NCBI GenBank assembly: GCA_030386875.1
Contig: CM059556.1
Coordinates: 37,426,964-37,490,963 of the forward strand
Length of the DNA stretch: 64,000 bases
DNA from: Morinoia aosen
Taxonomy: Eukaryota > Arthropoda > Malacostraca > Amphipoda > Talitridae
Direction: 5' to 3'
Shown here in pieces: positions 52,932 through 62,953 of this stretch. A model generated the notes under the pieces. The model was not told the DNA's origin. It searched no databases and saw only the letters and a list, made by a program, of their open reading frames with translations. How positions within the stretch are numbered: the first letter of the stretch is position 1; each line of letters starts with the position of its first letter. Position numbers and translations under genes: made by a program.

Positions 52932-55900
52932 TCACATTGAATGTGTGTCAGATGAGACCATTCCTAACTTCGTTCTTAGTCTAGAGAACTTTTCTATCGG
53001 CAGGTTCTTGGTGAATATGTCGGCGAGCATTTCGTCGGTAGGGCAATACACTACGTCTATATCCTTGTTACTTACAAGATCCCGTACATAGTGAAACTTA
53101 ATATCGATGTGCTTGCTCCTCCCATGATATTTGGGATTGTTGGCAAGACAGATGGCTGACTGGTTGTCTTCGTTTATAACCATTGGTTCCATAGTCCCAA
53201 AATTTAGATCACTGAGTAAGTGCTTTAACCAGACAGCCTCTTGAGCCGCACCGGCAAGAGCAACGTATTCGGCTTCTGCAGTTGAGAGGGCTACACAAGT
53301 TTGTTTGTTAGATCTCCACGTAATTACCGAATTACTGAGGGTGAAACAGTAACCAGAGGTAGACTTTCGGTCATTTTTATCACCAGCCCAGTCAGCATCT
53401 GAATAACCAATGCAAGTATCAGAACATTTGCTATACAAGAGACCTAGTTTAGAGGTGCCTCTCAGGTACCTGAATATTCTCTTAACACACATCCAATGCT
53501 GTTCAAGAGGTTTGGAGCTGTATTTAGCAACATTATTCACTGCGAATGCAATGTCAGGTCGAGTTCTGGTTGACAAATACAAAAGGCTACCTACAGCACT
53601 TTGATAAGTGGCAGGGTCAAATTCGACATCATTTGGGGAGCATATCGGATTTACGTTTACATCGGCGGGAGTTGCAACAGGTTTACAATTATCAAAGCCA
53701 AATTTTGACAACAGAGCCTCAGTGTAGGCAGTTTGATTCAAGAAGACATTGTTTTTAAATTGTACAACACTTACACCTAGGAAGTAACTCAGCACACCAA
53801 GGTCCTTCATTTTGTATTGGGTAGAAAGGCTCAACTTTATTTGATTTATTTCATCACCAGACTCAGAAGCAATTATTAGATCGTCTACATACACCGCCAC
53901 AATACACAGTTTCTTATCTTGAACACGAGTGTATATACAAGCATCACTCTTAGATTGTACAAAACCCAATTTCTTCAAATAGCTATCTAGTGTAGTATTC
54001 CAACACTTAGGAGCTTGTTTTAGTCCGTAGAGCGATTTTTGTAGTTTACACACCAGATTTTCTTTGCCTTTGACAATAAAACCGTCAGGTTGAACCAGAT
54101 ATAGTTCTTCAATCAGTTCTCCATTAAGAAAGGCTGTTGCAACGTCCATGTGATGGACTTGCATGTTGCATTTGGCAGCCAAAGCTAGTACTGTCCTGAC
54201 AGACTCAAATCGAACCACGGGACTGAAGGTCTCGTCGTAGTCAATGCCATATTTTTGTGAGTAGCCCTGAGCCACAAGGCGAGCTTTGTACGAGCAAATG
54301 CTTCCGTCGGGTCCGGTTTTTCTTTTAAAGATCCACTTTGATTTGATAGGTTTTTTGTCATTAGGACACTCTACAAGGGACCATACTCTGTTTTGATTTA
54401 TAGACTCCATCTCATTCTCCATAGCTGTTTCCCATAGTTTTGCTTCTGGTCCACTGAGTGCTTCTTGAACACAAGATGGTATATCAAGCTCATTTTTCAT
54501 TAAATACACCCATTCACCAAACCTATCAGGAGCCCGTCGATATCTGGCTGATTGTCTAGGCTGCACTCCCTCCATCCCAGCATCTGACTGTCTATGCTCC
54601 ACCCCTCCCTCAGAGTCTTCTGGTTCTGGATCCTGAGGAAGAAGAGTAAAATTACCATCATTTACTTCTGAAGGCTCCTTCTCAATTGGCATCTGCTGAG
54701 ATTCATTGAACATAACGTCTCTACTCAAAAATATCCTTCTACTGTTTATGTCATACAGACGATATCCCTTGGATCCACTTCCATATCCTACAAGAACACA
54801 CGGTTTAGATTTTGGATCAAGTTTTTCCCTCTCATCTTTGGGGACATGAGCGTACGCACTGCAGCCAAAGGTTTTGAGGTGCTGTACGTTGGGCTTGTGT
54901 CCATTAAGGGCCTGATAAGGGGTCATATCATTCAATGCACTAGCAGGGCTCCTAATTTTGACATACACGGCAGTTGATATAGCTTCACCCCAGAATGATT
55001 TTGGTAACTTTGAACCAGACAGCATAGCTCTGACAGAGTCAAGAAGAGTTCTATTCATTCTTTCTGCAACTCCATTTTGTTCAGGTGTCTTAGGCACAGT
55101 TTTTTCATGGATAATTCCTTCCCTTTTTAGGAATTGTTCAAAGTCATTAGAGATGTATTCCCCACCGTTATCGGAGCGCAGAATTTTAATTTTGTGATCA
55201 TAGTGATTTTCTACCAAGGATTTGAACTCCTGAAACACTTTGAAAACATCACTCTTATGTTTGATAATGTACACCCAAGTATATCTGGAGTGGTCATCTA
55301 TGAAGGTTACAAAATACCTTCCACTCCCAAGTGATATGGGATTAAGCTGGCCACACACATCACTGTGGATAAGTTCTAAGGGTTGGCGTTCCCTTTTGTG
55401 ATTTGTTTTGGGGAACGGAAGCCTATGATTTTTACCATCACAACAGTTTTCACAAAAAATGTTATCTCCACTCACAGAACAATCAAAACCTCTAACAAGA
55501 TTCTTAGTGGCTAATTTCTTAAGATTATTGAATCCTAGATGACAAAATCGTTTATGCCACAGAATTTCATCAGAGGAAACGTTCATGCATTTAGCGGCTG
55601 AATTAAGGGTGCAATTAAGTTTATACAATTTTCCTACTTTACTGCCTAAGGCAATTAATTCATCGTCTTTATTTACAATCTTACATGAGCTTTCGTCAAA
55701 GTAAACTGAGTTTCCACTTTCTGTAATCTGAGGCACGGAAAGTAAATTGTAGGCTAAGCCAGGTACATACAAGACATTCTTAACAACACAGGTATCTACT
55801 CGACCTTTAGGCAACAACACCATAACTTCAACATCACCTACACCAACACCTTGCAAGTTTCTACCATCACCAACTTCAATGTTAATGGGACTAGATAGCT

Positions 55901-56774
55901 CATTCATGCAAGAAAAATCATTCCTATTATTACACATGTGTGCTGTTGCACCGGAATCAATTACCCAACAATTATTGGTATTTATCACAGACAATGCACC
56001 GATATAATTTGTTTTACCTGCTACAAAATTGTTTTGGTTTTCTGTGTGGTTCCCATCTTCTTTCTTCAATTTTTCTTGATAGATCCAGCACTTGGTACGT
56101 AGGTGTCCCAATTTTCCGCATTCGAAGCATCGTGAGTTTTTCAATTTGGAGGTCACAAGGGATTTTTCACTGAAGTCTGAAGCACTTTGGTTTTTCAGTT
56201 TTGCTTCTTCATTCAGAAGACGCTCTGTCACAATATCCCATGACGGTAGTTTTTCATGAGCTTCCAGTGCAGTCACCAGTGTGGAGAAATGGTCGGGAAG
56301 TGACGACAGCAAGATTATTACACGACTTTCTTCATCAACAGCGTCATCAATCACACTCAAGGACTCAAATATTTCGACAAATGCTTTGAGATGAGTTTGT
56401 AAGTCTTGGTCTTCTTTTAGTTTCATGTTGTAGAGTCTTTTGCGTAGTCTGAACTTGTTAGACCAAGTTTTCTTCTGGAATGTATCTTCAATCTTATGCC
56501 ATAGTTGCACAGGGTCAGTAGGATCACCCAACAAATAAAGTTGACTTGTTTCGACACCAAGCACAATTGTTGCAAGTGCACTGTCACGTCTTTCTTCAAA
56601 TTTTCTTCGAGCAGTCTCGTCCGTAGTCTGTGGCATGGTTTCCGTTCCTCGAACCAAGTTCCACAGTTTTTCCTTCATCAGAATCATCTTCATTTGCAGC
56701 TTCCACGTAGGATAGTTTTTATCATTAAGAGCCGTGAGGCAGTTCTTTGCACTTTCACTTACGGAGCCTGCCAT
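52932..56774 (-). CDS. Copia Gag-Pol polyprotein (1280 aa)
   Basis: A single frame from the ATG at 56774, about 150 nt after the 5' LTR. Domains in order: Gag (NDKNYPTWKLQMKMIL, residues 1-200); CCHC zinc knuckle CFECGKLGHLRTKC (about 216-229); aspartic protease WVIDSGATAHM (about 270); GAG-pre-integrase LWHKRFCHLGFNNL; integrase with D in HSDVCG, D in LRSDNGGEY and E in PEQNGVAER; reverse transcriptase with RLVAQGYSQKYGIDYDETF, HMDVATAFLNGEL and YVDDLIIAS; RNase H with SDADWAGD, AEAEY and DNQSAI. Protease, integrase, RT, RNase H is the Ty1/copia order. All key residues are present, so the element may be competent. It has no env-like frame. Confidence 0.97.
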   Translation of the reverse strand: MAGSVSESAKNCLTALNDKNYPTWKLQMKMILMKEKLWNLVRGTETMPQTTDETARRKFEERRDSALATIVLGVETSQLYLLGDPTDPVQLWHKIEDTFQKKTWSNKFRLRKRLYNMKLKEDQDLQTHLKAFVEIFESLSVIDDAVDEESRVIILLSSLPDHFSTLVTALEAHEKLPSWDIVTERLLNEEAKLKNQSASDFSEKSLVTSKLKNSRCFECGKLGHLRTKCWIYQEKLKKEDGNHTENQNNFVAGKTNYIGALSVINTNNCWVIDSGATAHMCNNRNDFSCMNELSSPINIEVGDGRNLQGVGVGDVEVMVLLPKGRVDTCVVKNVLYVPGLAYNLLSVPQITESGNSVYFDESSCKIVNKDDELIALGSKVGKLYKLNCTLNSAAKCMNVSSDEILWHKRFCHLGFNNLKKLATKNLVRGFDCSVSGDNIFCENCCDGKNHRLPFPKTNHKRERQPLELIHSDVCGQLNPISLGSGRYFVTFIDDHSRYTWVYIIKHKSDVFKVFQEFKSLVENHYDHKIKILRSDNGGEYISNDFEQFLKREGIIHEKTVPKTPEQNGVAERMNRTLLDSVRAMLSGSKLPKSFWGEAISTAVYVKIRSPASALNDMTPYQALNGHKPNVQHLKTFGCSAYAHVPKDEREKLDPKSKPCVLVGYGSGSKGYRLYDINSRRIFLSRDVMFNESQQMPIEKEPSEVNDGNFTLLPQDPEPEDSEGGVEHRQSDAGMEGVQPRQSARYRRAPDRFGEWVYLMKNELDIPSCVQEALSGPEAKLWETAMENEMESINQNRVWSLVECPNDKKPIKSKWIFKRKTGPDGSICSYKARLVAQGYSQKYGIDYDETFSPVVRFESVRTVLALAAKCNMQVHHMDVATAFLNGELIEELYLVQPDGFIVKGKENLVCKLQKSLYGLKQAPKCWNTTLDSYLKKLGFVQSKSDACIYTRVQDKKLCIVAVYVDDLIIASESGDEINQIKLSLSTQYKMKDLGVLSYFLGVSVVQFKNNVFLNQTAYTEALLSKFGFDNCKPVATPADVNVNPICSPNDVEFDPATYQSAVGSLLYLSTRTRPDIAFAVNNVAKYSSKPLEQHWMCVKRIFRYLRGTSKLGLLYSKCSDTCIGYSDADWAGDKNDRKSTSGYCFTLSNSVITWRSNKQTCVALSTAEAEYVALAGAAQEAVWLKHLLSDLNFGTMEPMVINEDNQSAICLANNPKYHGRSKHIDIKFHYVRDLVSNKDIDVVYCPTDEMLADIFTKNLPIEKFSRLRTKLGMVSSDTHSM

Positions 56775-56922
56775 GTTTCTTTCTCTTTCACCGTTTCTAT
56801 CTCACACAGCACTAACAAATCACCAACTTCTGTTCTCGCTGTCCCGGGCTGTTTTTCGCTTCGGGACTTAAGATAACCTCACTTGATATTGCTTCATCGG
56901 AAGGTTTACTGGGCCCATAACC

Positions 56923-57182
56923 TAATGGGTGTAGGTTAAGAAGACGAGACTCTTGGAGTTTGTATAATCAGTACACACAGCAGGACACACGTTTACATTA
57001 CGAAGGGTAGTGGTGGAGTAGGCTCCAGCCAAGCCCGAGACCCATGAGCAGAGATCCACAAGAACCATGAGCTCAGTTCTCAACGCATAGTGCTGTCTAA
57101 ATACATTCTTACACAAGAGCACTGTAACATTATCAGTATTATACACATATACATTCAAGGTGCTACATGAAAGGTTTCAACA
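56923..57182 (-). repeat. Copia 5' LTR
   Basis: 260 bp. It ends CCCATTA directly against the primer-binding site GGTTATGGGCCCAG (56922-56909). The expected promoter is in this LTR, but I do not see a strong TATA box beyond TATA-like words near its start. Confidence 0.95.
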
Positions 57183-57187
57183 TAATA

Positions 57188-58290
57188 TCCTTATCTCATG
57201 TATCAATCTTGCACTCCAATCCGGAGATGATCGTACACGACGCGTCACGATTAATAGTACCCGGAGAATACTAGTTGGGAAATTAAGGGCATGTAGGGAG
57301 ATTCATGATTGTCCATACGAGTACTTATTGTTGCGACTGCCTCGCCCTTGTTCAGGCGCCAGAATTGGGCCGAGGCACCCGCATATATAATCCTCTATTT
57401 GAGGCAACCCTGTAATTCAGCAGTAAAGCTCGCAGCCTGGCTTGCGTAGCGACTGTCTCTCCTCGTGTTATCATGCTTGAACAAGTAACCCAAACCAATC
57501 TCCCGTACAGAAGATCCTGGGAGGCCGACACACGAACAATCACCTCAACATTCAATCAACATCCCTCTCAATTCAACTAAGCCACACGGCTACCTAGCAA
57601 CCACCCAAGCCTCAAGGCAATAGCAGAAAATAAACTACCTCCTTCGTATACTCATATAATCAACTGTTACCGCACCTGCGGAATATTACACTAACAAATC
57701 CACTCTCGCCGGGATCCACACCGGATTCCCTCGAGCCGCGGCACCTGCTGAAGTGCGGCTACTCACTGGACCCGGATATCCTTCCTCAAGAAGTGGACCC
57801 CCATACTGCGGCCGTAGTCACGGCGCCCAGAGTCGTCAAATAAAAAACCGAGGCGAGATTATCCAGTTCCGTCATTATCCTGCAATAGGCAATAGTGCAA
57901 GTGGAAAAATAGATGCCAGGAAGGCAACTCGAATACCCCGAACTCCTTCAGAGTCAGAGGCCCTTAAATCATTCAATTAGTAATTAAGTGTGTTTGGAAT
58001 AAACACTGGTGACCCTTGATATTCAACCTTTAAAAATCAAACTCAATTAGTTCTCCAACTCGGGAGAAGTCAAAAGTTCATAAAGTCCTACAGATCCAAC
58101 ACCAGCTAACTTAAGGACGGATAGGAAATAATCAATTAAGAGATTCTGATACAAATGCTCTTGCTTTAAATGCAAGGCATGAAATTTAAGAATTTAGTAA
58201 TTAAGGAAATGCTTAACATGAAGATTTAAGCTTCTTTATGTACTCTAGAAAATCTCCATAACGGTACAAGAATACAGAGAAAAGAAATTC
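57188..58290. other. Flank between copia and the gypsy 3' region
   Basis: The copia target continues here. The part 57300-58010 is GC-richer than average. It has a short inverted repeat TGCCTCGCCC...GGGCCGAGGCA (57338-57378) and a plus-strand TATATAA (57384), which may belong to another old LTR. I see no coding frame with a domain. Confidence 0.45.
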
Positions 58291-58299
58291 CTAAAGTTC

Positions 58300-59519
58300 A
58301 TTTATAAATTCTACTGAAATTTTACTGATAAATATCGTTTGCAATAATGAAGGAATAAAAGGAATATATATATCCCAAATGATACCAAGACCACTAAACG
58401 TTTTGATTTCACCGAAGGAAAATTATGCGCGAAAGAACGAAAAACATAATAAATCAGTGCGGCGATTAACCGGCGGCTCCACACGTCGGCATTAGCCCGA
58501 GCCGCCAGCATACTTTTCGCACACTCATGAAGGCAGATGGTAGTGAGTGTTTCAGTCACAAGAATGAGCAGCGTTGAATTAAATTTTATGGAAAGGATTA
58601 TTTTGGAATAAGTGCGGTTACGTAAAAGGTTCAAGGAGTATGGAAATAAAAATGAAACTCCCAAACTTTAGCAAGCATCGACAAGAATAACCTTCGTAAT
58701 TTACACATACGAGATATTTAAGAGACATCTTTAATGATTATTTCGCGTTGAAACATATTTAAGAAAAACTGCTGCAAGTAAGTTTGTAAAAAAAAAAAAG
58801 AAAATACTATTATACACATGCTTATAGTGCAATTATGGTCACGGAGTAGTGACGGAAAACGGCAGTATAATTGCTCCGCCATTTGAAACACAAAGACACG
58901 CTAAACAAAGAGCGCCGGCGATTTAGGCGCGTGCGTTCACGAGTCAGTTTATGAGTAATTCTCGATATGATACTGGCAATCACGATATAAGTTTTGCCGT
59001 GAGGAAGAAACAATGACGTTAGCTGAATATATAGTATGAAATTTTCAATACGTGAATTTGGAATGACACGCAATATTCACTCTATAAAAAACACATGCTA
59101 GTCTAAGAATCTTAACACTAATTTTTACCCCCAACTCAAGACACTGAGCAGATCTTTAGGGTAAAACACAATACATATGAAAAACACAAGGCACATATAC
59201 TTCACCCGTTTTTTTCTATTCTAAACCTAAATTTCACTCGCACTTACAAGGTGATGTTCGCACGCTAGCACGCCACAAGAAAGAGTGAGCAGTTCAAGCG
59301 ACGCGCTTGAATGTTTCCAAATCGGGGTGCTTAAAGGCTCGAAATGTCGATTGATTATTTGGTCTCTCATGTATTTACACACAAACTTCAATGATTACGG
59401 GTTAGAAGTAGAAAATAATTAATAATAAATTATAGTAAGATTTTTAATGCTAATGATTAATTTATTTCAGTGAGAATGGCAAATTTCTAATTTTTACGCT
59501 TATGTAGCGGTATGCTACA
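58300..59519 (-). repeat. Probable 3' LTR region of the gypsy element (left edge unknown)
   Basis: Directly after the polypurine tract of the element (minus-strand CTTGGGGGGTA, 59530-59520) the sequence starts TGTAGCATACCGCTACAT, a typical TG LTR start with a small inverted repeat. A minus-strand TATATATA at about 58374-58367, with TCATT about 28 bp further on, may be the U3 promoter. The 5' LTR is outside the window, so the length cannot be set. Confidence 0.5.
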
Positions 59520-59560
59520 CTACCCCCCAAGGCGCAGACCGAAAGGTCCACCCGCTGCAA

Positions 59561-62500
59561 TCATCTGTAGCGGGAAGGAGGGCGAACTACACGACCCTGC
59601 CGGGTTCGGCAATTGGCAAATGATACTGAGCGGGGAAGTTTCACCAAACGGGTCTGCAAGTTTAGATCGGCAAGAGTCCTAGGAACAGGAGTTACTGCAG
59701 CGGGCTCGTCTGGTCTCTCCAGACTTGTCGCTGTGTCAGTAAATGGGCTAGAGTTAGAATCTACGACAGGGTTAGAGATAGGGTTTGAATGTACAGGCAC
59801 ATAGAAAGGATTACACTCAAGTTGACTAGGCAATAATGCAGCCAACTGAGGAAGCTGAGATGGTAGATATGATCGAGTCTCAGTGGGAAGGGAAATCTGC
59901 GGAGAGGATGATGAGTTATAAGTTACACTATGATCGGAAGTGTACGCGACTTTTAATCGATCAATGCTCACGGGGTCGTGTGAACCCGATCTTTCAAGTA
60001 TGAAATATTTGGGCGTGCGTTTGATAATTTTGAATGGGCCATCATAAGGGCGCGTGAGAGTAGGTTTGATGGCGTCGTTTCGGACATACGCATGTGTGCA
60101 GTCCTGCAAGGCGGGATCCAGTTTGTCCTCAGTCTGAGGCATTCGCGGAGCCACATACTTGATCTGGCGCATGCAATCTTTTAGGCAGGTTACATATGCG
60201 GAACGGTCAGCGAATGAAAATTCAGGCAAAGGTTTTGGGTCAACAATGTCGCCGGGGAGACGAAGTGTCTGACCATATAGCATTTCAGCCGCTGTGCATT
60301 GCTGATCTTGTCTATGTAAATTTCGGATGCTAAGTAGTACTACTGGAAGTCTGTCAGTCCAATCATTGCTGCAGTTTAGGCAACGTAATGCCGACTTTAA
60401 GTCTCTGTGGACTCTCTCAATAAGTCCATTTGACTGTGGATGATAAGCTGTAGTTGATGTATTTGCACACCCTAAAGCAATGCTAAGCTCACTCCAGAAT
60501 TTGGAGGTAAATTGTGATCCCCGGTCATGCGTGACCTTTAAGGGGACACCAAATCTAGAGATCCAGTTGGACATGAAAGCGCGCGCTACAGTCTCGGTTT
60601 GGGTATCAGGAAGAGGGACAGCCTCAACCCAACGTGTGAACCTATCGATGATGGTTAACAAATAAGAATAACCGCGCGATAAAGGCAAAGGACCCACCAA
60701 ATCTAGGTGGACCGAGTCGAACTTGTGACCTGTGAATGCACAACTCTGCAGCGCTGCACGATTATGTTTCACCACTTTACTACTCTGACATGCATGGCAA
60801 TTTTGCACAATTTGCTTGACCTCCTTACGCATCGCTGGCCAGACGTAACGATCAGAAATCAAACGCAATGTACGGTTAATACCAGGGTGAGAGAGAGAAT
60901 GGTAATGCAGGATAGCTACTCTGCGGAGAGTTGCAGGAAGGTACAAACGAGAAAGTCGCTCGGCATCACGGTACACGCCGTCAACCAAGGTTAACTTCAG
61001 AGAGGAAGTGTTAGAAGGTTTGAGAAGGTCCTGAAGTTCAGGATCCTCCTTCTGCGCTCTTTCAATGTTGCTGAAGGTGATTTCACCACTGGTTTGGACA
61101 GTGTTGATTCTGGAAAGACAGTCAGCGACAGTATTGTCCAACCCTTTTATGAAACGGATGTCAGTGGTAAACTGACTTATAAACGACAAGTGTCGAGCTT
61201 CCCTTGGGGAATGTCTTTCAGAAGGCATTTTGATCGCTGAGGTCAGAGGTTTGTGATCTGTGTAGATCACAAACTCCCTCGCCTCTAGAGCATAGCGAAA
61301 GTGTCTCACAGATAAGTAGATAGCAAGAAGTTCCCTACCGAACGCGCTATAAGCACGCTCAGTGGGCGACAGCTTTTTGGAAAAGAAAGCAAGAGGAGAG
61401 ATATTAGTACCTACTTGTTGTTGCAAAACAGCACCTACGGCGGTACTGTATGCGTCCACAACGAGGCTGAAATCAGCATTAGCAATAGGGTAGGATAGTT
61501 CAGTCGCGGAAGCTAACTTGTGCTTGATTGTCTCAAAAGCTTTGCGCGCTTCTTCTGTCCATTTTACTTCAATAGATTTGCCTTTTCGTTTCGGTTCGAG
61601 GAGGTCAGACAAGGGCGCTAAAGTTTGGGCACAGTTGCGTATGAAACGATGATAGAAGTTAACAGAACCTAGGAACCTTCTTAGTTCCTTCTGGGTCTGT
61701 GGAAGAGGAAAGTTTTTGATCACTTCTACTTTGGAAGGCAAAGGTTTTAGACCTAGGCTAGAAATTTCATGACCTAAGTAAATCAGTGATGACTTTCCGA
61801 ACTCACATTTCTCAGGATTTACGAGGAGTCCATTGTCGGACAGTCTTTGAAAAACGACCCTAAGATGGTCTTTGTGCAACTCTGGGGTTGTGGATGCCAC
61901 TAGGATGTCGTCTAGATAGACACAGGCGAAAGTGAGATCAGAGAAAATTTCAGCCATGTGCCTTTGGAACGTCTGAGGAGCGTTCCTCAAGCCATTTGGC
62001 ATCTTGAGGAATTCAAAGAGACCAAACGGAGTGATTACCGCGGTCTTAGGAATCGCAAACTCATCCAAGGGGATTTGATGGAAGGCAGACTGCAGGTCTA
62101 TCTTAGAGAAAATTTGTGCTCCCTCTAAATTTGCACTGAAATCATGAAGGTAGGGAATAGGGTATCGATCAGGTAAAGTAACAGCGTTCAACCTGCGGAA
62201 ATCCCCGCACGGTCTGAATTCACCGTTAGCCTTGGGTACTAGCAAAAGAGGACTAGCCCAAGGACTTTTGGAGGTGCGGATGATGCCACATTCTTGCATG
62301 CGCGCGAATTCTCTCTTGGCTAACGCCAATCGATCAGGCGGCAGTCGCCTAGCACGGGAGAAAACTGGCGGACCTTGCGTCTCTATGAAGTGCTTTGTGC
62401 ATGTTTGCATGTTATTAGAAGCTAAGTTAGGGTTTGTTAATGCTGGGAAATTTTTAAGTTCTTGTTCAAACATGCACTCCTCCTTGAAAGCAATCGAGAA

Positions 62501-62953
62501 GGAATGCAAGACATTTGCTCTAGTTATGCTACCAGCGGGAATTGAGATCTGTGTCTCCTCGTCCCTAATTCTACGGTTTTTAACATCTACAATAATCCCA
62601 TACTTCTCTAGGAAATCCGCGCCAATGATAGGCTCTTGGACTTCCGCGATTAAGAAGGTGAAAAGGAAAGATCGCCTCAATCCCAGACTGCACTCTAATA
62701 CTCTTTCACCGTAACAAGGAATTGGCGTGCCGTTCGCGGCGCGTAATGTCGCCAACAATGGGTTGTTTTTGTCTTTTGCCGTGGCTGGGATAATTGACAC
62801 GCTTGAGCCAGTGTCGATGAGGAATCGATATTTGGTAACGGGATCGAGAATAGTAAGGAGGCGAGTAGTCTGGGAATGAGGCAACGCAGTACTCGCTACT
62901 GTGCGTTGCTGTTGGCGTTTCCCGAAGTCATTTCGGTATAACGCGGAGAGCAT
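59561..62953 (-). CDS. Gypsy Pol polyprotein (protease-RT-RNaseH-integrase)
   Basis: 1130 residues if read from the in-frame ATG, but it is probably made as a Gag-Pol fusion by -1 frameshifting, because it overlaps gag by about 58 nt in the -1 frame. Motifs: protease FLIDTGSSVSII (about 45-55) with IIGADFLEKYG; RT CGDFRRLNAVTLPDRYPIP (about 249), FSKIDLQSAFHQIPL and VYLDDILVAS (YLDD at 346-349); RNase H LVVDAYSTAVGAVLQQ and YTDHKPL; integrase zinc domain HPGINRTLRLISDRYVW...CHACQ; catalytic core HLDLVGPLP, THDRGSQFTS and NGLIERVHRDLK. No chromodomain is seen at the C-terminus, which is Pro/Ser-rich, and there is no env. Confidence 0.95.
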   Translation of the reverse strand: MLSALYRNDFGKRQQQRTVASTALPHSQTTRLLTILDPVTKYRFLIDTGSSVSIIPATAKDKNNPLLATLRAANGTPIPCYGERVLECSLGLRRSFLFTFLIAEVQEPIIGADFLEKYGIIVDVKNRRIRDEETQISIPAGSITRANVLHSFSIAFKEECMFEQELKNFPALTNPNLASNNMQTCTKHFIETQGPPVFSRARRLPPDRLALAKREFARMQECGIIRTSKSPWASPLLLVPKANGEFRPCGDFRRLNAVTLPDRYPIPYLHDFSANLEGAQIFSKIDLQSAFHQIPLDEFAIPKTAVITPFGLFEFLKMPNGLRNAPQTFQRHMAEIFSDLTFACVYLDDILVASTTPELHKDHLRVVFQRLSDNGLLVNPEKCEFGKSSLIYLGHEISSLGLKPLPSKVEVIKNFPLPQTQKELRRFLGSVNFYHRFIRNCAQTLAPLSDLLEPKRKGKSIEVKWTEEARKAFETIKHKLASATELSYPIANADFSLVVDAYSTAVGAVLQQQVGTNISPLAFFSKKLSPTERAYSAFGRELLAIYLSVRHFRYALEAREFVIYTDHKPLTSAIKMPSERHSPREARHLSFISQFTTDIRFIKGLDNTVADCLSRINTVQTSGEITFSNIERAQKEDPELQDLLKPSNTSSLKLTLVDGVYRDAERLSRLYLPATLRRVAILHYHSLSHPGINRTLRLISDRYVWPAMRKEVKQIVQNCHACQSSKVVKHNRAALQSCAFTGHKFDSVHLDLVGPLPLSRGYSYLLTIIDRFTRWVEAVPLPDTQTETVARAFMSNWISRFGVPLKVTHDRGSQFTSKFWSELSIALGCANTSTTAYHPQSNGLIERVHRDLKSALRCLNCSNDWTDRLPVVLLSIRNLHRQDQQCTAAEMLYGQTLRLPGDIVDPKPLPEFSFADRSAYVTCLKDCMRQIKYVAPRMPQTEDKLDPALQDCTHAYVRNDAIKPTLTRPYDGPFKIIKRTPKYFILERSGSHDPVSIDRLKVAYTSDHSVTYNSSSSPQISLPTETRSYLPSQLPQLAALLPSQLECNPFYVPVHSNPISNPVVDSNSSPFTDTATSLERPDEPAAVTPVPRTLADLNLQTRLVKLPRSVSFANCRTRQGRVVRPPSRYR

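Larger units (their letters stand above)
52665..57182 (-). mobile_element. Ty1/copia retrotransposon, complete and intact
   Basis: 4518 bp with two 260-bp LTRs (52665-52924 and 56923-57182) that I find identical base for base. Each LTR starts TGTTGAAACC and ends CCCATTA in element sense. TAATA duplications flank it (52660-52664 and 57183-57187). The primer site GGTTATGGGCCCAG directly follows the 5' LTR, as in Drosophila copia, which primes with an initiator-Met tRNA fragment. The polypurine tract GAGAAGGAG precedes the 3' LTR. A single open gag-pol frame fills the interior. Identical LTRs and an intact frame imply a recent insertion. Confidence 0.97.

Noticed and set aside
53410-56876. Plus-strand frames across the copia region
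   Set aside because: They are shadows of the intact minus-strand polyprotein.
62232-62714. 160-codon plus-strand frame
   Set aside because: It is antisense to the protease/RT part of the gypsy pol frame.
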